Source: Halieaceae bacterium
GTDB lineage: Bacteria > Pseudomonadota > Gammaproteobacteria > Pseudomonadales > Halieaceae
NCBI GenBank assembly: GCA_028282105.1
Contig: JANQIO010000030.1
Coordinates: forward strand, 1-34,802
DNA length: 34,802 nt
Direction: 5' to 3'
Shown here: one piece after another, positions 1 to 9,277 of the stretch
How positions within the stretch are numbered: position 1 is the stretch's first letter
How the letters are laid out: each line of letters begins with the position of its first letter
Program-made: the position numbers and the translations under genes
The notes under the pieces: model-generated
What the model was told of the DNA's origin: nothing
Seen by the model: only the letters and a program-made list of their open reading frames with translations
The model's database searches: none

Positions 1-2
1 AT

Positions 3-299
3 CTATCCCGCACTCATCCTCGCGCCCGCCTTCCCTGTCTTCTCGGCCTTCGGCGTGCCTCCCCCCACCGGGATATGGGGGAACTCCTCGACCGCTGCCT
101 GGATCATGTGGCGCAGGAAGGGGGCACCCGCGTACTTCCGGGCGCCGGCGCTGGCCTGCATGATGACCGGACTATTGGTCTCGTCGGCCGCCTCCATAAT
201 AGCGCGGGTTTGTTCGAGGTTGTTGACGTTGAAGGCCGGGACGCCGTAGCCGTGTTCGGCGGCGTGGTCCAGCATCTGGCGCATACTGATCAGTGCCAT
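3..299 (-). pseudogene. fba: Class II fructose-bisphosphate aldolase, 5' fragment with aberrant end
   Basis: Class II aldolases cleave fructose-1,6-bisphosphate to glyceraldehyde-3-phosphate and dihydroxyacetone phosphate in the cytosol, using a metal ion. Residues 1-78 (bases 66-299) match the start of the Pseudomonas-type enzyme: [10 protein letters not shown], then PAFNVNN, then the [10 protein letters not shown] block, ending EEFPHIPV. The family then continues with a His/Asp-rich metal-binding segment (about HQDHGTSP). Here the frame instead reads [10 protein letters not shown] and stops at 3-5, and no other minus frame restores the motif. A normal protein is about 350 residues. It is last in tkt-epd-pgk-fba. 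Either the gene is truly broken by a rearrangement, or bases 1-65 are a chimeric contig end; I favour the latter. The identity of the first 78 residues is secure. Confidence 0.8.
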
Positions 300-340
300 G
301 TAGCTTTTTCTCCGTGGGTGATGCTCGTGGGGCGCTGGCT

Positions 341-486
341 TTCGCCAGCAGCGCGCTGTTTCAGGATGGCCACCGCTGGCAGCGTCACTCCTGTCCGGCC
401 GCTCGCTCCTTCAAAATAGCCACCGCCGGCAGCACTACTCAGCGCCAGCGGCTCGCTCCTTCAAAATAGCCACCGCCGGCAGTACT
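341..486 (-). repeat. Three 50-bp-spaced copies of the pgk 3' end
   Basis: Reading the minus strand, the segment encoding [13 protein letters not shown] occurs at 441-482 (the real pgk terminus), 391-432 and 341-382, exactly 50 bp apart. The second copy reads [15 protein letters not shown] and has its own stop at 385-387, 50 bp from the true pgk stop at 435-437. The third reads [14 protein letters not shown] without a stop at the matching place. Copy 3 differs from copy 1 mostly at synonymous positions. The copies fill most of the pgk-fba spacer. The period is not a multiple of three, so they are not read as one protein. They look like leftover gene ends from recombination at the pgk locus. 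Confidence 0.85.
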
Positions 487-1607
487 TTCCCTTCGACATA
501 CTCCAGGAAAGCCCCGCCACCGGTGGAGATATAGGACACCTTGTCGGCGATGCCGTACTTGTCGATGGCCGCCAGGGTGTCGCCGCCGCCCGCCAGCGAG
601 AACGCCGCGCTGGAGGCGATGTCCCGGCTCAGGGCCTCAGTGCCGCCGGCGAACTGGTCAAATTCGAATACGCCCACCGGGCCATTCCAGATAATGGTGC
701 CCGCCTCCCGCAGCATGGCGCCGATACGGGCGCGGGTGTCAGGGCCAATGTCGAAAATCATATCGTCTTCAGCCACTTCGGCCGCGGGCTTGGTGACCGC
801 CTCGGCGGACTCCGAGAACTCCTTGCCGGTGACCACATCGGTGGGCAGCGGGATCTCGGTCGTTTCCATCAACGCCTGGGCCGCCGGTATCAGCTCGTTT
901 TCACACAGTGATTTGCCAATCGGCAAGCCGCTGGCGGCGAGGAAGGTATTGGCAATACCGCCACCCACCACCAGTTGGTCGACCTTGTCGGCCAGGGTTT
1001 CCAGCACCGTGAGCTTGGTGGACACCTTGGAACCACCCACAATGGCCAGCAGCGGACGGGCCGGGTTGGACAGGGCCTGCTCGAGGGCATCGAGCTCGGC
1101 TGCCAGCAGCGGTCCGGCACAGGCCACCGGCGCATATCGCGCCACGCCGTGGGTTGACGCCTGGGCACGGTGAGCCGTGCCAAAGGCATCCATCACAAAA
1201 ACATCGCAGAGCGCTGCATAGCGACGGGCCAGGGTTTCATCATTGGCTTTTTCGCCAGTGTTGAAGCGCACATTCTCCAGCACCACCACTTCGCCGGGCG
1301 CCACGTCAACACCCTCGAGGCTGTCGCACAGCCGAATGGGCGCATCCAGTGCTGACGCCAGGTAGTCAACCACCGGTCGCAGTGAATACTCATCGCTGGG
1401 TTCCCCCTCCACCGGGCGGCCCAGGTGGGACATGACGATGAGTCTGGCCTCGGCCGCCAGGGCCTGTTTCAGGGTGGGCAGGGCGGCACGAATCCGCGCA
1501 TCGCTCGCTACGCTGCCGTCTTTCAGGGGGACATTGAGGTCTTCGCGCACCAGCACTCGCTTACCGGCGAGGTCCAGATCGCTCATTTTCAGGATTGACG
1601 TAGTCAT
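435..1607 (-). CDS. pgk: Phosphoglycerate kinase
   Basis: Cytosolic glycolytic/gluconeogenic enzyme that transfers phosphate between 1,3-bisphosphoglycerate and ADP. The protein is 390 residues, close to the 387 of E. coli. It shows the N-terminal substrate motif DLNVP (about 23-27), SHLGRP, the [11 protein letters not shown] segment, the hinge-region [10 protein letters not shown], and the nucleotide-binding GGGDTLAAI and [10 protein letters not shown] blocks near the C-terminus. I chose the ATG at 1605-1607: it aligns with the E. coli start, has a GGAG Shine-Dalgarno, and overlaps the epd stop as ATGA, which suggests translational coupling. The frame stays open 23 codons further upstream, but that part lies inside epd. 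Extra copies of its last codons lie just downstream. Confidence 0.97.
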   Translation of the reverse strand: MTTSILKMSDLDLAGKRVLVREDLNVPLKDGSVASDARIRAALPTLKQALAAEARLIVMSHLGRPVEGEPSDEYSLRPVVDYLASALDAPIRLCDSLEGVDVAPGEVVVLENVRFNTGEKANDETLARRYAALCDVFVMDAFGTAHRAQASTHGVARYAPVACAGPLLAAELDALEQALSNPARPLLAIVGGSKVSTKLTVLETLADKVDQLVVGGGIANTFLAASGLPIGKSLCENELIPAAQALMETTEIPLPTDVVTGKEFSESAEAVTKPAAEVAEDDMIFDIGPDTRARIGAMLREAGTIIWNGPVGVFEFDQFAGGTEALSRDIASSAAFSLAGGGDTLAAIDKYGIADKVSYISTGGGAFLEYVEGKVLPAVAILKERAAGAE

Positions 1608-2632
1608 TGCAGCTCCGAAGTCGTCTTGCCTACCCAGTGCTGGACCACATCCAGCATGCGGTTGGCATAACCCCATTCATTATCGAACCAGACTAGCACC
1701 TTTACCAGCCGCTGCCCGCTAACCCGGGTCTGGCCGGCATCCACCACGCAGGAGTGCGAATCCTGGTTGAAGTCACTGGACGCCAGCGGCTCCGCGGTGT
1801 AGCCCAGCACGCCACAAAAGTCACTGTCTGCGGCGGCCGACAGGGCGCTGTTAACACCGTTGACGTCGGTATCGCGCCGCACGGAAACGACAAGGTCCAT
1901 GGCCGAAACGTTCTGCACCGGTACTCGCAGGGCCTGTGCGGTGAAGCGCCCGGTCATCTCCGGTAATACCCGCTCGACGCCGCGGGCCAGCCCGGTGTCG
2001 ATGGGAATGATGTTGGAACCGGCGGCGCGGGTCTTGCGCAGGTCGGTGTTGTGATAGGCATCCAGCACCGGCTGGTCGTTCATGGCCGAGTGAATCGTGG
2101 TGATGGTGCCACTGTCGATGCCAAAGGCGTCGTCCAAGGCCTTGATCACCGGCACGATGCCATTGGTGGTGCAGGACGCGGCGCTGACAATGCGATGCTG
2201 GGCCGACAGCAGAGCGTGGTTTACACCGTAGACAATGGTGGCGTCGACATCGGCCTGGGCCGGTTGGGAGAACAAGACTCGTCCGGCGCCACTGGCCAGG
2301 TGCCGCGCCGCTATCTCGCGTTCCGTGAAGCTGCCGGTGCACTCCAGGACCACGTCGACATCCAGCTCCGCCCAGGGCAATTGGTCAATCTCGGGTTGCC
2401 GCAACAGGCGCACGGGGTCGCCGTCCACCGATAGCTGGTCGCCGTCCAGGGCCAGCTTGCCGCGAAAGCGGCCGTGGGTGGAATCGTAGCGCGTCAGGTG
2501 GACGACCGTGGCGGTATCGGCGATTTCGTTGATAGCCACGACCCGCATCTGTTCCCGGTGCGGGCTGTCGACCAGGGCCCGCAATACGCAGCGCCCGATA
2601 CGGCCGTAGCCGTTGATCGCAAGTTTGATCAG
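1604..2632 (-). CDS. epd: Erythrose-4-phosphate dehydrogenase (GAPDH family), probable CTG start
   Basis: NAD-dependent oxidation of erythrose-4-phosphate to 4-phosphoerythronate, the first step toward pyridoxal phosphate; some family members also act on glyceraldehyde-3-phosphate. The Rossmann start INGYGRIGR (6-14), catalytic Cys in ASCTTN (about residue 154) and the HSAMNDQPV segment (His about 181) are present. The HSAM form and the tkt-epd-pgk-fba order favour Epd over glycolytic GapA. The NAD-binding segment lies upstream of any ATG, GTG or TTG in frame, and the next in-frame stop upstream is reached without meeting one. The best start is therefore CTG at 2630-2632, overlapping the tkt stop (CTGA), giving 342 residues against about 339 in E. 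coli. An ATC start at the next codon, or a base error, is possible. Confidence 0.88.
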   Translation of the reverse strand: MIKLAINGYGRIGRCVLRALVDSPHREQMRVVAINEIADTATVVHLTRYDSTHGRFRGKLALDGDQLSVDGDPVRLLRQPEIDQLPWAELDVDVVLECTGSFTEREIAARHLASGAGRVLFSQPAQADVDATIVYGVNHALLSAQHRIVSAASCTTNGIVPVIKALDDAFGIDSGTITTIHSAMNDQPVLDAYHNTDLRKTRAAGSNIIPIDTGLARGVERVLPEMTGRFTAQALRVPVQNVSAMDLVVSVRRDTDVNGVNSALSAAADSDFCGVLGYTAEPLASSDFNQDSHSCVVDAGQTRVSGQRLVKVLVWFDNEWGYANRMLDVVQHWVGKTTSELQ

Positions 2633-4626
2633 AGCAGGATGTCCTCTACCGTCTCGGCCACTACCTCGGGGGTAAAGCCGAAGTGTTTCATGAGGTCATC
2701 GGCCGGGGCGGACTCACCGAAACTGGTCATGCCAACCACGCGGCCATCGAGGCCTACAAACTTGTACCAGTAATCCGCATGGCCGGCTTCCACCGCGACC
2801 CGGGCCAGCACATCCGAAGGCAGTACCGCCTCCCGATAGGCCGCGTCCTGGGCCATAAACAGTTCCGGACTGGGCATGGAAACCACCCGCAGCTTGCGCC
2901 CCTTGTCTGCCAGCAGGTCGGCGGCGTCCAGCGCCAGCTGCACTTCGGAGCCGGTGGCGATAAGAATGGCGTCCAGTTCGCCCTCGGGCTCATGGAGGAT
3001 ATAGCCGCCGCGGGCTATGGCCGCAAGCTGCTCATCGCTGCGAGCCTGGTGAGGCAGGCCCTGGCGGGAGAACACCAGCGCGCTGGGGCCGTCGCGATGC
3101 TCGATGGCGGCCTTCCAGGCCACCGCGGATTCCACCGCATCACAGGGGCGCCAGGTCACCATATTCGGCGTGGTGCGCAGATTGGTCAGCTGCTCCACCG
3201 GCTGGTGGGTGGGACCGTCTTCACCGAGACCAATGGAATCGTGAGTGTAAACAAAGATCGACTGCTGCTTCATCAGCGCGGCCATACGCACCGCGTTGCG
3301 GGCATACTCCATGAAGATGAGGAAGGTGGCGCCGTAGTTGATAAAGCCACCGTGCAGGGCAATGCCGTTCATAATGGCCGACATGCCAAATTCGCGCACG
3401 CCGTAGTAGATGTAGTTGCCGGAGGCGTCGGCCGCGGTGATGGGCTTGCTACCACTCCACACCGTGAGATTGGAGCCGGCGAGATCGGCGGAGCCGCCCA
3501 GCAATTCCGGCAACAGCGCGCCGTAGGCATTCAGACAGTTCTGGGAGGCCTTGCGGCTGGCAATGGCGGCGCCGTCTGCCTGGCACTGGCGAATATAGGC
3601 CTCAGCCTGGGCCGCAAAATCTGCGGGCAGCTCACCCGCCAGGCGGCGTTTGAGCTCTGCCGCCAGCTCCGGGAACTCCGCGCTGTAGGCGTTCATCACT
3701 TGCTGCCATTCCTCCTCGGCGGCGGCCCCGGCCGGGCGCGCATCCCAGGCCCGGTAGATGGCGTCGGGGACCTCGAAGGGCGCATGGGCCCAGCCGATGT
3801 TGTCACGGGTGGCCGCCACCTCATCTTCGCCCAGGGCGGCGCCGTGGCAGGATTCGCTGCCTTCCTTATTGGGTGCGCCCTTGCCGATCACGGTCTTGCA
3901 GCAGATCAGGGTGGGGCGGCTGGTATCGGCGCGGGCGTGGTCGATTGCCGTCTTGATGGCGTCGGGGTCGTGGCCATCGATGCCGGGTAGCACCTGCCAG
4001 CCGTAGGCGGCGAAACGCTCCGGGGTGTCGTCGGTAAACCAGCCCTCGACTTCGCCGTCGATGGAAATGCCGTTGTCGTCGTAGAACACGATCAGCTTGC
4101 CCAGGCCCAGGGTGCCGGCCAGCGAACACACCTCATGGGAAATGCCCTCCATCAGGCAGCCGTCGCCGGTAAAGCAGTAGGTGAAGTGCTCAACCACGCG
4201 GTATTCCTGGCGGTTGTACTGGGCGGCCAGCACTTTCTCGGCGATCGCCATGCCCACCGCATTGCTGATGCCCTGGCCCAGCGGGCCGGTGGTGGTTTCC
4301 ACTCCCGGGGCATAGCCATACTCCGGGTGGCCGGGGGTTTTGCTGTGCAGCTGGCGGAAGTTCTGGAGTTCCTCGATCGGTAGCTCATAACCGCTCAGGT
4401 GCAGCAGGGAATATACCAGCATGGAGCCGTGGCCGTTGGACATCACGAAGCGATCGCGGTTGGGCCAGGCCGGGTTGGCGGGGTTGTGTACCAGGTATTG
4501 TCGCCACAGGACCTCAGCAATATCCGCCATGCCCATGGGCGCACCGGGGTGGCCGCTATTGGCCTTCTGCACCGCGTCCATGCTCAGCGCACGGATAGCA
4601 TTGGCGAGATCGGTCTGGGACGTCAT
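2629..4626 (-). CDS. tkt: Transketolase
   Basis: Thiamine diphosphate-dependent transfer of two-carbon units between ketoses and aldoses in the pentose phosphate pathway; it also produces erythrose-4-phosphate, the substrate of the next gene. The protein is 665 residues, a normal length. Visible are the N-terminal [14 protein letters not shown] block (His about 26), the ThDP/Mg motif beginning GDGCLMEG and ending with YDDN, the [10 protein letters not shown] loop, and the pyrimidine-domain motif [18 protein letters not shown] chose the ATG at 4624-4626 because it matches the family N-terminus ([14 protein letters not shown]) and follows a GGAG. A longer frame of 28 more codons upstream has no family similarity. 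It is the first gene of the minus-strand unit and diverges from sahR. Confidence 0.97.
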   Translation of the reverse strand: MTSQTDLANAIRALSMDAVQKANSGHPGAPMGMADIAEVLWRQYLVHNPANPAWPNRDRFVMSNGHGSMLVYSLLHLSGYELPIEELQNFRQLHSKTPGHPEYGYAPGVETTTGPLGQGISNAVGMAIAEKVLAAQYNRQEYRVVEHFTYCFTGDGCLMEGISHEVCSLAGTLGLGKLIVFYDDNGISIDGEVEGWFTDDTPERFAAYGWQVLPGIDGHDPDAIKTAIDHARADTSRPTLICCKTVIGKGAPNKEGSESCHGAALGEDEVAATRDNIGWAHAPFEVPDAIYRAWDARPAGAAAEEEWQQVMNAYSAEFPELAAELKRRLAGELPADFAAQAEAYIRQCQADGAAIASRKASQNCLNAYGALLPELLGGSADLAGSNLTVWSGSKPITAADASGNYIYYGVREFGMSAIMNGIALHGGFINYGATFLIFMEYARNAVRMAALMKQQSIFVYTHDSIGLGEDGPTHQPVEQLTNLRTTPNMVTWRPCDAVESAVAWKAAIEHRDGPSALVFSRQGLPHQARSDEQLAAIARGGYILHEPEGELDAILIATGSEVQLALDAADLLADKGRKLRVVSMPSPELFMAQDAAYREAVLPSDVLARVAVEAGHADYWYKFVGLDGRVVGMTSFGESAPADDLMKHFGFTPEVVAETVEDILL

Positions 4627-4750
4627 CAGGAAACTCCGGGGTGTCAAAAAAGGGGCGCTATTCTCTCGTAACCGATGCCGCGGGGCAATGCGAGAGACCG
4701 CCAAATACAAGGCCTCGGGCGCCAGCAGGCCGCGGGCCGACGACGCCTGA

Positions 4751-4780
4751 AATCTATATCAAAAAAATTTGATATAGATT
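4751..4780. promoter_or_regulatory. Perfect palindrome, candidate SahR operator
   Basis: Left arm AATCTATATCAAA, spacer AAAA, right arm TTTGATATAGATT: 13-bp arms with no mismatch. It sits 24 bp before the sahR ATG and inside the tkt/sahR divergent spacer. ArsR-family repressors bind such AT-rich dyads, and SahR regulators are known to control SAM-cycle genes and themselves. The right arm contains the proposed -35 hexamer TTGATA (4769-4774), so binding should block sahR transcription. That SahR is the ligand is inference from position. Confidence 0.8.
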
Positions 4781-4796
4781 GGGCTTCTGCTAGACT
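4769..4796 (+). promoter_or_regulatory. Probable sahR-metK operon promoter
   Basis: TTGATA at 4769-4774 and TAGACT at 4791-4796 are separated by 16 bp. The -35 lies in the right arm of the palindrome. A start site about seven bases past the -10 would fall next to the ATG at 4805, so the mRNA would be nearly leaderless. No Shine-Dalgarno is seen before that ATG, which agrees with this reading. The -10 matches consensus at only four of six positions. Confidence 0.5.
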
Positions 4797-4804
4797 TGCC
4801 CGCC

Positions 4805-5836
4805 ATGCCCGCACTCACCGAGGCCCGCGAGGAAGCCGTAATCCCGGCTGGCGAACCCCGCGCTGCAGACAACGCCATCGAACTACTTGCCGGCCTTTGC
4901 AAGGCCAGCGGCGATTCCCTGCGCCTTAGAGTTCTCAAACTGCTGCGCCAGGACTCCCTCGCCGTACAGGAGCTGTGCTCCCTGCTGGATATGCGCCAGC
5001 CGGCCCTGAGCCACCACCTCAAGGTAATGGCCGGCGCCGGGCTGATTACCAGTCGGCGCGAAGGCAATACCATCTTCTACCGCCGCGCAGTGCCGGAGCC
5101 CCAAACCGCGCTGGGTGCACTACAGGCGGCACTGCTGGCAAGCGTAGACGAGCTGCCCCTGGAAACCCTGCTACAGGAGCGCCTGGCGGGCCTGCGCGAC
5201 GAGCGCGAGCAGTCGTCACGGGCCTTCTTCCAGCAGAATGCCGACAAATTCCGCGAACAACAGGACCTGATAGCCAGCTACGAGCAGTACGCCGACACCG
5301 TCGCCCAGGCGCTGACTGAAGCACCGCTGACCGAACGCGGCATTGCCCTGGAAGTGGGGCCGGGTGACGGCGCCTTCCTGTCCCGGCTCAGCGCGAACTT
5401 CGGGCAGGTCATCGCCCTGGACAACGCCGAGGAAATGCTGGCGCGCTCTCGGCAGCGCGCCGTCGAGAGCGGGCTTGGCAATATCGAGTTTGTGCATGGC
5501 GACACCCGACACCCACGGCTCGCTGGCCTGGCCGCCGACTGCATTGTCGTCAACATGGTGCTGCACCATAACCCGTCTCCGGCCGACATTCTTCGGGACC
5601 TGGCGGACTGCCTGGCACCCGGCGGTGTGCTGTTGATCACCGACCTGTGTCGCCACGACCAGGACTGGGCCCGGGAAGCCTGTGGCGACCTGTGGCTGGG
5701 TTTCGAACCGGAAGAGCTGGCCGCCTGGGCCGGCAGCGCGGGGCTGCAGGAAACCGCCGGTATCTACCTGGCACAGCGCAATGGATTTCAAGTACAGGTG
5801 CGCCTGTTTGGCCACCACAGCGATATTAAGGACTAA
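4805..5836 (+). CDS. sahR: ArsR-family regulator fused to a SAM-dependent methyltransferase domain (SahR type)
   Basis: 343 residues in two parts. Residues about 28-97 form an ArsR winged helix-turn-helix: the LCKASGDSLRLRVLKLL helix, recognition segment MRQPALSHHLKVM, and a wing at REGNTIFYRR. Residues about 145-340 are a class I methyltransferase fold with glycine-rich EVGPGDG (about 183-189) and a later VVNMVLHH segment. This architecture beside metK, ahcY and metF is that of SahR, which senses S-adenosylhomocysteine and represses SAM-cycle genes. The methyltransferase domain is probably a ligand sensor; whether it still methylates anything cannot be read from sequence. A TTG at 4796 would add three residues. 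It ends three bases before metK. No ArsR-type metal-binding cysteine pair stands out. Confidence 0.87.
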   Translation: MPALTEAREEAVIPAGEPRAADNAIELLAGLCKASGDSLRLRVLKLLRQDSLAVQELCSLLDMRQPALSHHLKVMAGAGLITSRREGNTIFYRRAVPEPQTALGALQAALLASVDELPLETLLQERLAGLRDEREQSSRAFFQQNADKFREQQDLIASYEQYADTVAQALTEAPLTERGIALEVGPGDGAFLSRLSANFGQVIALDNAEEMLARSRQRAVESGLGNIEFVHGDTRHPRLAGLAADCIVVNMVLHHNPSPADILRDLADCLAPGGVLLITDLCRHDQDWAREACGDLWLGFEPEELAAWAGSAGLQETAGIYLAQRNGFQVQVRLFGHHSDIKD

Positions 5837-5839
5837 GCA

Positions 5840-6994
5840 ATGAGCGAGTATTCCCTCTTCACCTCCGAATCGGTGTCCGAAGGGCACCCGGACAAGATGG
5901 CAGACCAGATTTCCGACGCCATTCTCGATGCCATCCTCGCCGATGACCCGGATGCCCGGGTAGCGGTAGAAACCATGGTCAAAACCGGCATGGCAATTGT
6001 CGCCGGTGAGGTCACCACCTCCACCTATGTGGAACTTGAAGAAGTGGTGCGCAAGGTCATTCTCGATATCGGCTACGACAGCTCCACCGTTGGCTTCGAC
6101 GGCGCTTCCTGCGCCGTGCTCAATGCCATCGGCAAGCAGTCACCGGATATCGCCATGGGTGTCGACGAAGCTGAGGACAAGGAGCAGGGCGCCGGTGACC
6201 AGGGCCTGATGTTCGGCTACGCCACCAACGAGACCGAGGTGCTGATGCCGGCCCCCATCTATTACTCACACCGGTTGGTGGAGCGCCAGGCCCACCTGCG
6301 CAAGGACGGCGTACTGCCCTGGCTTCGCCCGGATGCCAAGAGCCAGGTGAGCCTGCGCTACGAAGACGGCAAGCCGGTGGCTGTCGACGCGGTAGTGCTC
6401 TCCACCCAGCACGACGAGGGCATCAGCCAGGCGGACATCCATGAGGCGATTATGGAAAACGTGATTCGCCATGTGCTGCCCGCCGAGTGGCTGCACGACG
6501 ACACGCGCGTCCACATCAACCCCACCGGCCAGTTCATTATCGGCGGTCCGCTGGGCGACTGCGGCCTGACCGGTCGCAAGATCATTGTCGACACCTACGG
6601 CGGCATGGCCCGTCACGGCGGCGGCGCTTTCTCCGGCAAGGACCCCTCCAAGGTCGACCGCAGCGCCGCCTACGCCGGTCGCTACGTCGCCAAGAATATT
6701 GTTGCCGCCGGCCTCGCCGACCGCTGCGAAATCCAGGTCTCCTATGCCATCGGTGTTGCCGAACCGACTTCGATTTCCGTCAACACCTTCGGCACGGCGA
6801 CCGTCGCCGAGCAGCGCATCGTCGACCTGGTGCGCGAGCACTTCGACCTGCGCCCCAAGGGCCTGGTTGAGATGCTCGACCTGAAGCGCCCCATCTATTT
6901 CAAAACCGCTGCCTACGGCCACTTCGGTCGCGAGGAGCCAGAATTCACCTGGGAAAACACTGACAAGGCCGACGCCCTGCGCGCGTCGGCTTGA
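5840..6994 (+). CDS. metK: S-adenosylmethionine synthetase
   Basis: Makes SAM from methionine and ATP, releasing phosphate and pyrophosphate; cytosolic. The 384-residue protein is of standard length and carries the N-terminal SVSEGHPDK motif (His about 15), [12 protein letters not shown] (substrate loop, about 115-126), the [10 protein letters not shown] phosphate-binding block (about 257-266) and [10 protein letters not shown]. The start at 5840 has an AAGGA three to eight bases upstream and lies three bases after the sahR stop, so the two genes are almost certainly cotranscribed. It opens the enzyme part of the SAM-cycle unit. Confidence 0.98.
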   Translation: MSEYSLFTSESVSEGHPDKMADQISDAILDAILADDPDARVAVETMVKTGMAIVAGEVTTSTYVELEEVVRKVILDIGYDSSTVGFDGASCAVLNAIGKQSPDIAMGVDEAEDKEQGAGDQGLMFGYATNETEVLMPAPIYYSHRLVERQAHLRKDGVLPWLRPDAKSQVSLRYEDGKPVAVDAVVLSTQHDEGISQADIHEAIMENVIRHVLPAEWLHDDTRVHINPTGQFIIGGPLGDCGLTGRKIIVDTYGGMARHGGGAFSGKDPSKVDRSAAYAGRYVAKNIVAAGLADRCEIQVSYAIGVAEPTSISVNTFGTATVAEQRIVDLVREHFDLRPKGLVEMLDLKRPIYFKTAAYGHFGREEPEFTWENTDKADALRASA

Positions 6995-7005
6995 GGAGAT
7001 ACACA

Positions 7006-8388
7006 ATGAGCACTGCAGAAAAACTGGATACCGTGGCCGACTACAAGGTCGCCGATATCAGCCTCGCCGAATGGGGCCGTCGCGAAATCGCCATCGCCGA
7101 GGGTGAAATGCCCGCGCTGATGGCGCTGCGCGACAAGTACAGCGCCGGCCAGCCGCTGGCGGGGGCGAAGATCCTCGGCTGTATCCACATGACCATCCAG
7201 ACCGCGGTACTGATCGAAACCCTGCAGGCACTGGGTGCGGAAGTGCGCTGGTCCTCCTGCAATATTTTCTCCACCCAGGATCACGCCGCCGCGGCCATCG
7301 CCGCTGCCGGCACCCCGGTGTTCGCCTGGAAGGGCGAGACCGAGGAAGAGTACGAGTGGTGCATCGAGCAAACCATCCTCAAGGACGGCGCCCCCTGGGA
7401 AGCCAACATGGTGCTGGACGACGGCGGCGACCTGACCGCCATGCTGCACGACAAGTACCCGGCCATGCTGGACAGGGTGCACGGCATCACCGAGGAGACC
7501 ACCACCGGCGTGCACCGCCTGATTGAGATGATGAAGGCGGGCAGCCTCAAGGTGCCGGCCATCAACGTCAACGACTCCATCACCAAGAGCAAGAACGACA
7601 ACAAGTACGGTTGCCGCCACAGCCTCAACGACGCCATCAAGCGCGCCACCGACCACCTGCTGTCCGGCAAGCAGGCCCTGGTGATCGGCTACGGCGACGT
7701 GGGCAAGGGTTCAGCCCAGTCGCTGCGCCAGGAAGGCATGATTGTGCGGGTCGCCGAGATCGACCCGATCTGCGCCATGCAGGCCTGCATGGATGGCTTC
7801 GAGGTGGTATCCGCCTACGTCGATGGCGATCGCAGCAAGGGTGTAAATAGCGAGCTGCTGGCCAAGACCGACCTGCTGTGCACCGCCACCGGCAACTACA
7901 ACGTCTGCGACAGTGAAGTCATCAAGGCCATCAAGTCCGGCGCCGTGGTCTGCAACATCGGTCACTTCGACAACGAGATCGACACCGCGTACATGCGTGA
8001 AAGCTATGAGTGGGAAGAGGTCAAGCCGCAGGTGCACCTGGTGTACCGGGACCGGGCCGCCAACGACCACCTGATCCTGCTGGCCGAAGGCCGCCTGGTG
8101 AACCTGGGCAACGCTACCGGCCACCCGTCGCGCATCATGGACGGCTCTTTCGCCAATCAGGTGCTGGCGCAGATCTACCTGTTCGAGCGCCGCTTCGCCG
8201 ATCTCGAGGACAACATGAAGGCCACGGCTATTACCGTGGAAGTGCTGCCCAAGAAGCTGGACGAAGAAGTGGCCGCCCACATGGTCGGCGGGTTCGGCGG
8301 TGTACTGACCCAGCTCACCGACGAGCAGGCAGACTATATCGGCGTCAAGGTTGAGGGTCCGTTCAAGCCCGACAGCTACAAGTACTAA
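7006..8388 (+). CDS. ahcY: Adenosylhomocysteinase (SAH hydrolase)
   Basis: Reversibly splits S-adenosylhomocysteine to adenosine and homocysteine using bound NAD, removing the product inhibitor of methyltransferases. 460 residues with the NAD-binding GYGDVGKG, the substrate region [17 protein letters not shown], the bacterial insertion segment around [14 protein letters not shown], and the typical C-terminus PFKPDSYKY. The ATG at 7006 follows GAGGAG by seven bases; a TTG five codons upstream overlaps metK and was not used. It lies 11 bases after metK and is presumably under SahR control. This organism uses the one-step hydrolase route here; the window has no Pfs/LuxS genes. Confidence 0.98.
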   Translation: MSTAEKLDTVADYKVADISLAEWGRREIAIAEGEMPALMALRDKYSAGQPLAGAKILGCIHMTIQTAVLIETLQALGAEVRWSSCNIFSTQDHAAAAIAAAGTPVFAWKGETEEEYEWCIEQTILKDGAPWEANMVLDDGGDLTAMLHDKYPAMLDRVHGITEETTTGVHRLIEMMKAGSLKVPAINVNDSITKSKNDNKYGCRHSLNDAIKRATDHLLSGKQALVIGYGDVGKGSAQSLRQEGMIVRVAEIDPICAMQACMDGFEVVSAYVDGDRSKGVNSELLAKTDLLCTATGNYNVCDSEVIKAIKSGAVVCNIGHFDNEIDTAYMRESYEWEEVKPQVHLVYRDRAANDHLILLAEGRLVNLGNATGHPSRIMDGSFANQVLAQIYLFERRFADLEDNMKATAITVEVLPKKLDEEVAAHMVGGFGGVLTQLTDEQADYIGVKVEGPFKPDSYKY

Positions 8389-8410
8389 TCGAGCCAACAG
8401 GTAAGCACCC

Positions 8411-9277
8411 ATGTCAGCCGCCAATATCAGCTTCGAGTTCTTCCCGCCAAAAACGGACGAAGGCCGCCGCAAGTTGCTGGAAGTCACCGCGCCTGCCCTG
8501 CAGGCGCTGGGGCCGGAGTTTTTTTCCTGCACCTATGGCGCCGGCGGCTCGACCCGGGACAATACCTTCGACATCGTCGAGCAGATTCATGGCCAGGGGG
8601 CGACGATTGCCCCCCACCTGAGCTTCGGCGGCGACAACGAAGAGGCCATCGGCGAGCTGCTGGACCGCTACGTGGCGCTGGGCGTCAACCACGTGGTGGC
8701 ACTGCGCGGCGACATGCCCTCGGGCATGGGCGGTCGCACGCAGCTGGTCTATGCCAACGAGCTGGTGAGTTTTATTCGCGAGCGCACCGGCGACCATTTC
8801 CGCATTGCGGTGGGCGCCTACCCGGAGATACATCCGGAGAGCACCAGCTACGACAGCGACGTGCACTACCTGAAGGGCAAGTTCGACGCCGGAGCCGACA
8901 TCGCGATCACCCAGTACTTCTACAACGTGGATGCCTACTTCTACTACCTGGATCGCTGCCTGGATGCGGGTATCGACAAGCCGATTTTTGCCGGCGTCAT
9001 GCCGATTACCAACTTCGAAAACCTGGCGCGCTTCTCACGTAACTGCGGCGCGGAAATCCCGCGCTGGATTGGCCAGCGCATGGAGGGCTTCAAGGGCGAC
9101 CCGGACAGCATCCGGGCCTTCGGTATTGAAGTCGTCACCCAGCTCTGCCAGACGCTGATGGACAATGGCTGCCCGGGAATCCACTTCTACACCATGAACC
9201 AGTTGGAACCGGTGCAGACCCTGTACCGCAACCTGCAGCTGGCACCTGTCGCCGAGGCCAGCCGCGCTTCGGCATGA
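8411..9277 (+). CDS. metF: 5,10-methylenetetrahydrofolate reductase
   Basis: Flavoenzyme that reduces 5,10-methylene-THF to 5-methyl-THF, the methyl donor for homocysteine remethylation to methionine. 288 residues, typical of bacterial MetF. Motifs: SFEFFPPKTDEG at the N-terminus (catalytic Glu about 10), TYGAGGSTRD (about 41-50), ALRGDMP, and ITQYFYNVDAYF in the barrel. It follows ahcY by 22 bases, with a weak AGGT before the ATG. Its stop overlaps the rsmE start as ATGA. It completes the metK-ahcY-metF remethylation set. Confidence 0.97.
   Translation: MSAANISFEFFPPKTDEGRRKLLEVTAPALQALGPEFFSCTYGAGGSTRDNTFDIVEQIHGQGATIAPHLSFGGDNEEAIGELLDRYVALGVNHVVALRGDMPSGMGGRTQLVYANELVSFIRERTGDHFRIAVGAYPEIHPESTSYDSDVHYLKGKFDAGADIAITQYFYNVDAYFYYLDRCLDAGIDKPIFAGVMPITNFENLARFSRNCGAEIPRWIGQRMEGFKGDPDSIRAFGIEVVTQLCQTLMDNGCPGIHFYTMNQLEPVQTLYRNLQLAPVAEASRASA

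Noticed and set aside
341-486. Direct repeats that could suggest a CRISPR array
   Set aside because: Only three imperfect units with a 50-bp period, each encoding the same pgk terminus; no constant repeat with variable spacers and no cas genes.
2683-3990. 435-codon plus-strand open frame over tkt
   Set aside because: Antisense shadow of transketolase, with no domain recognised.
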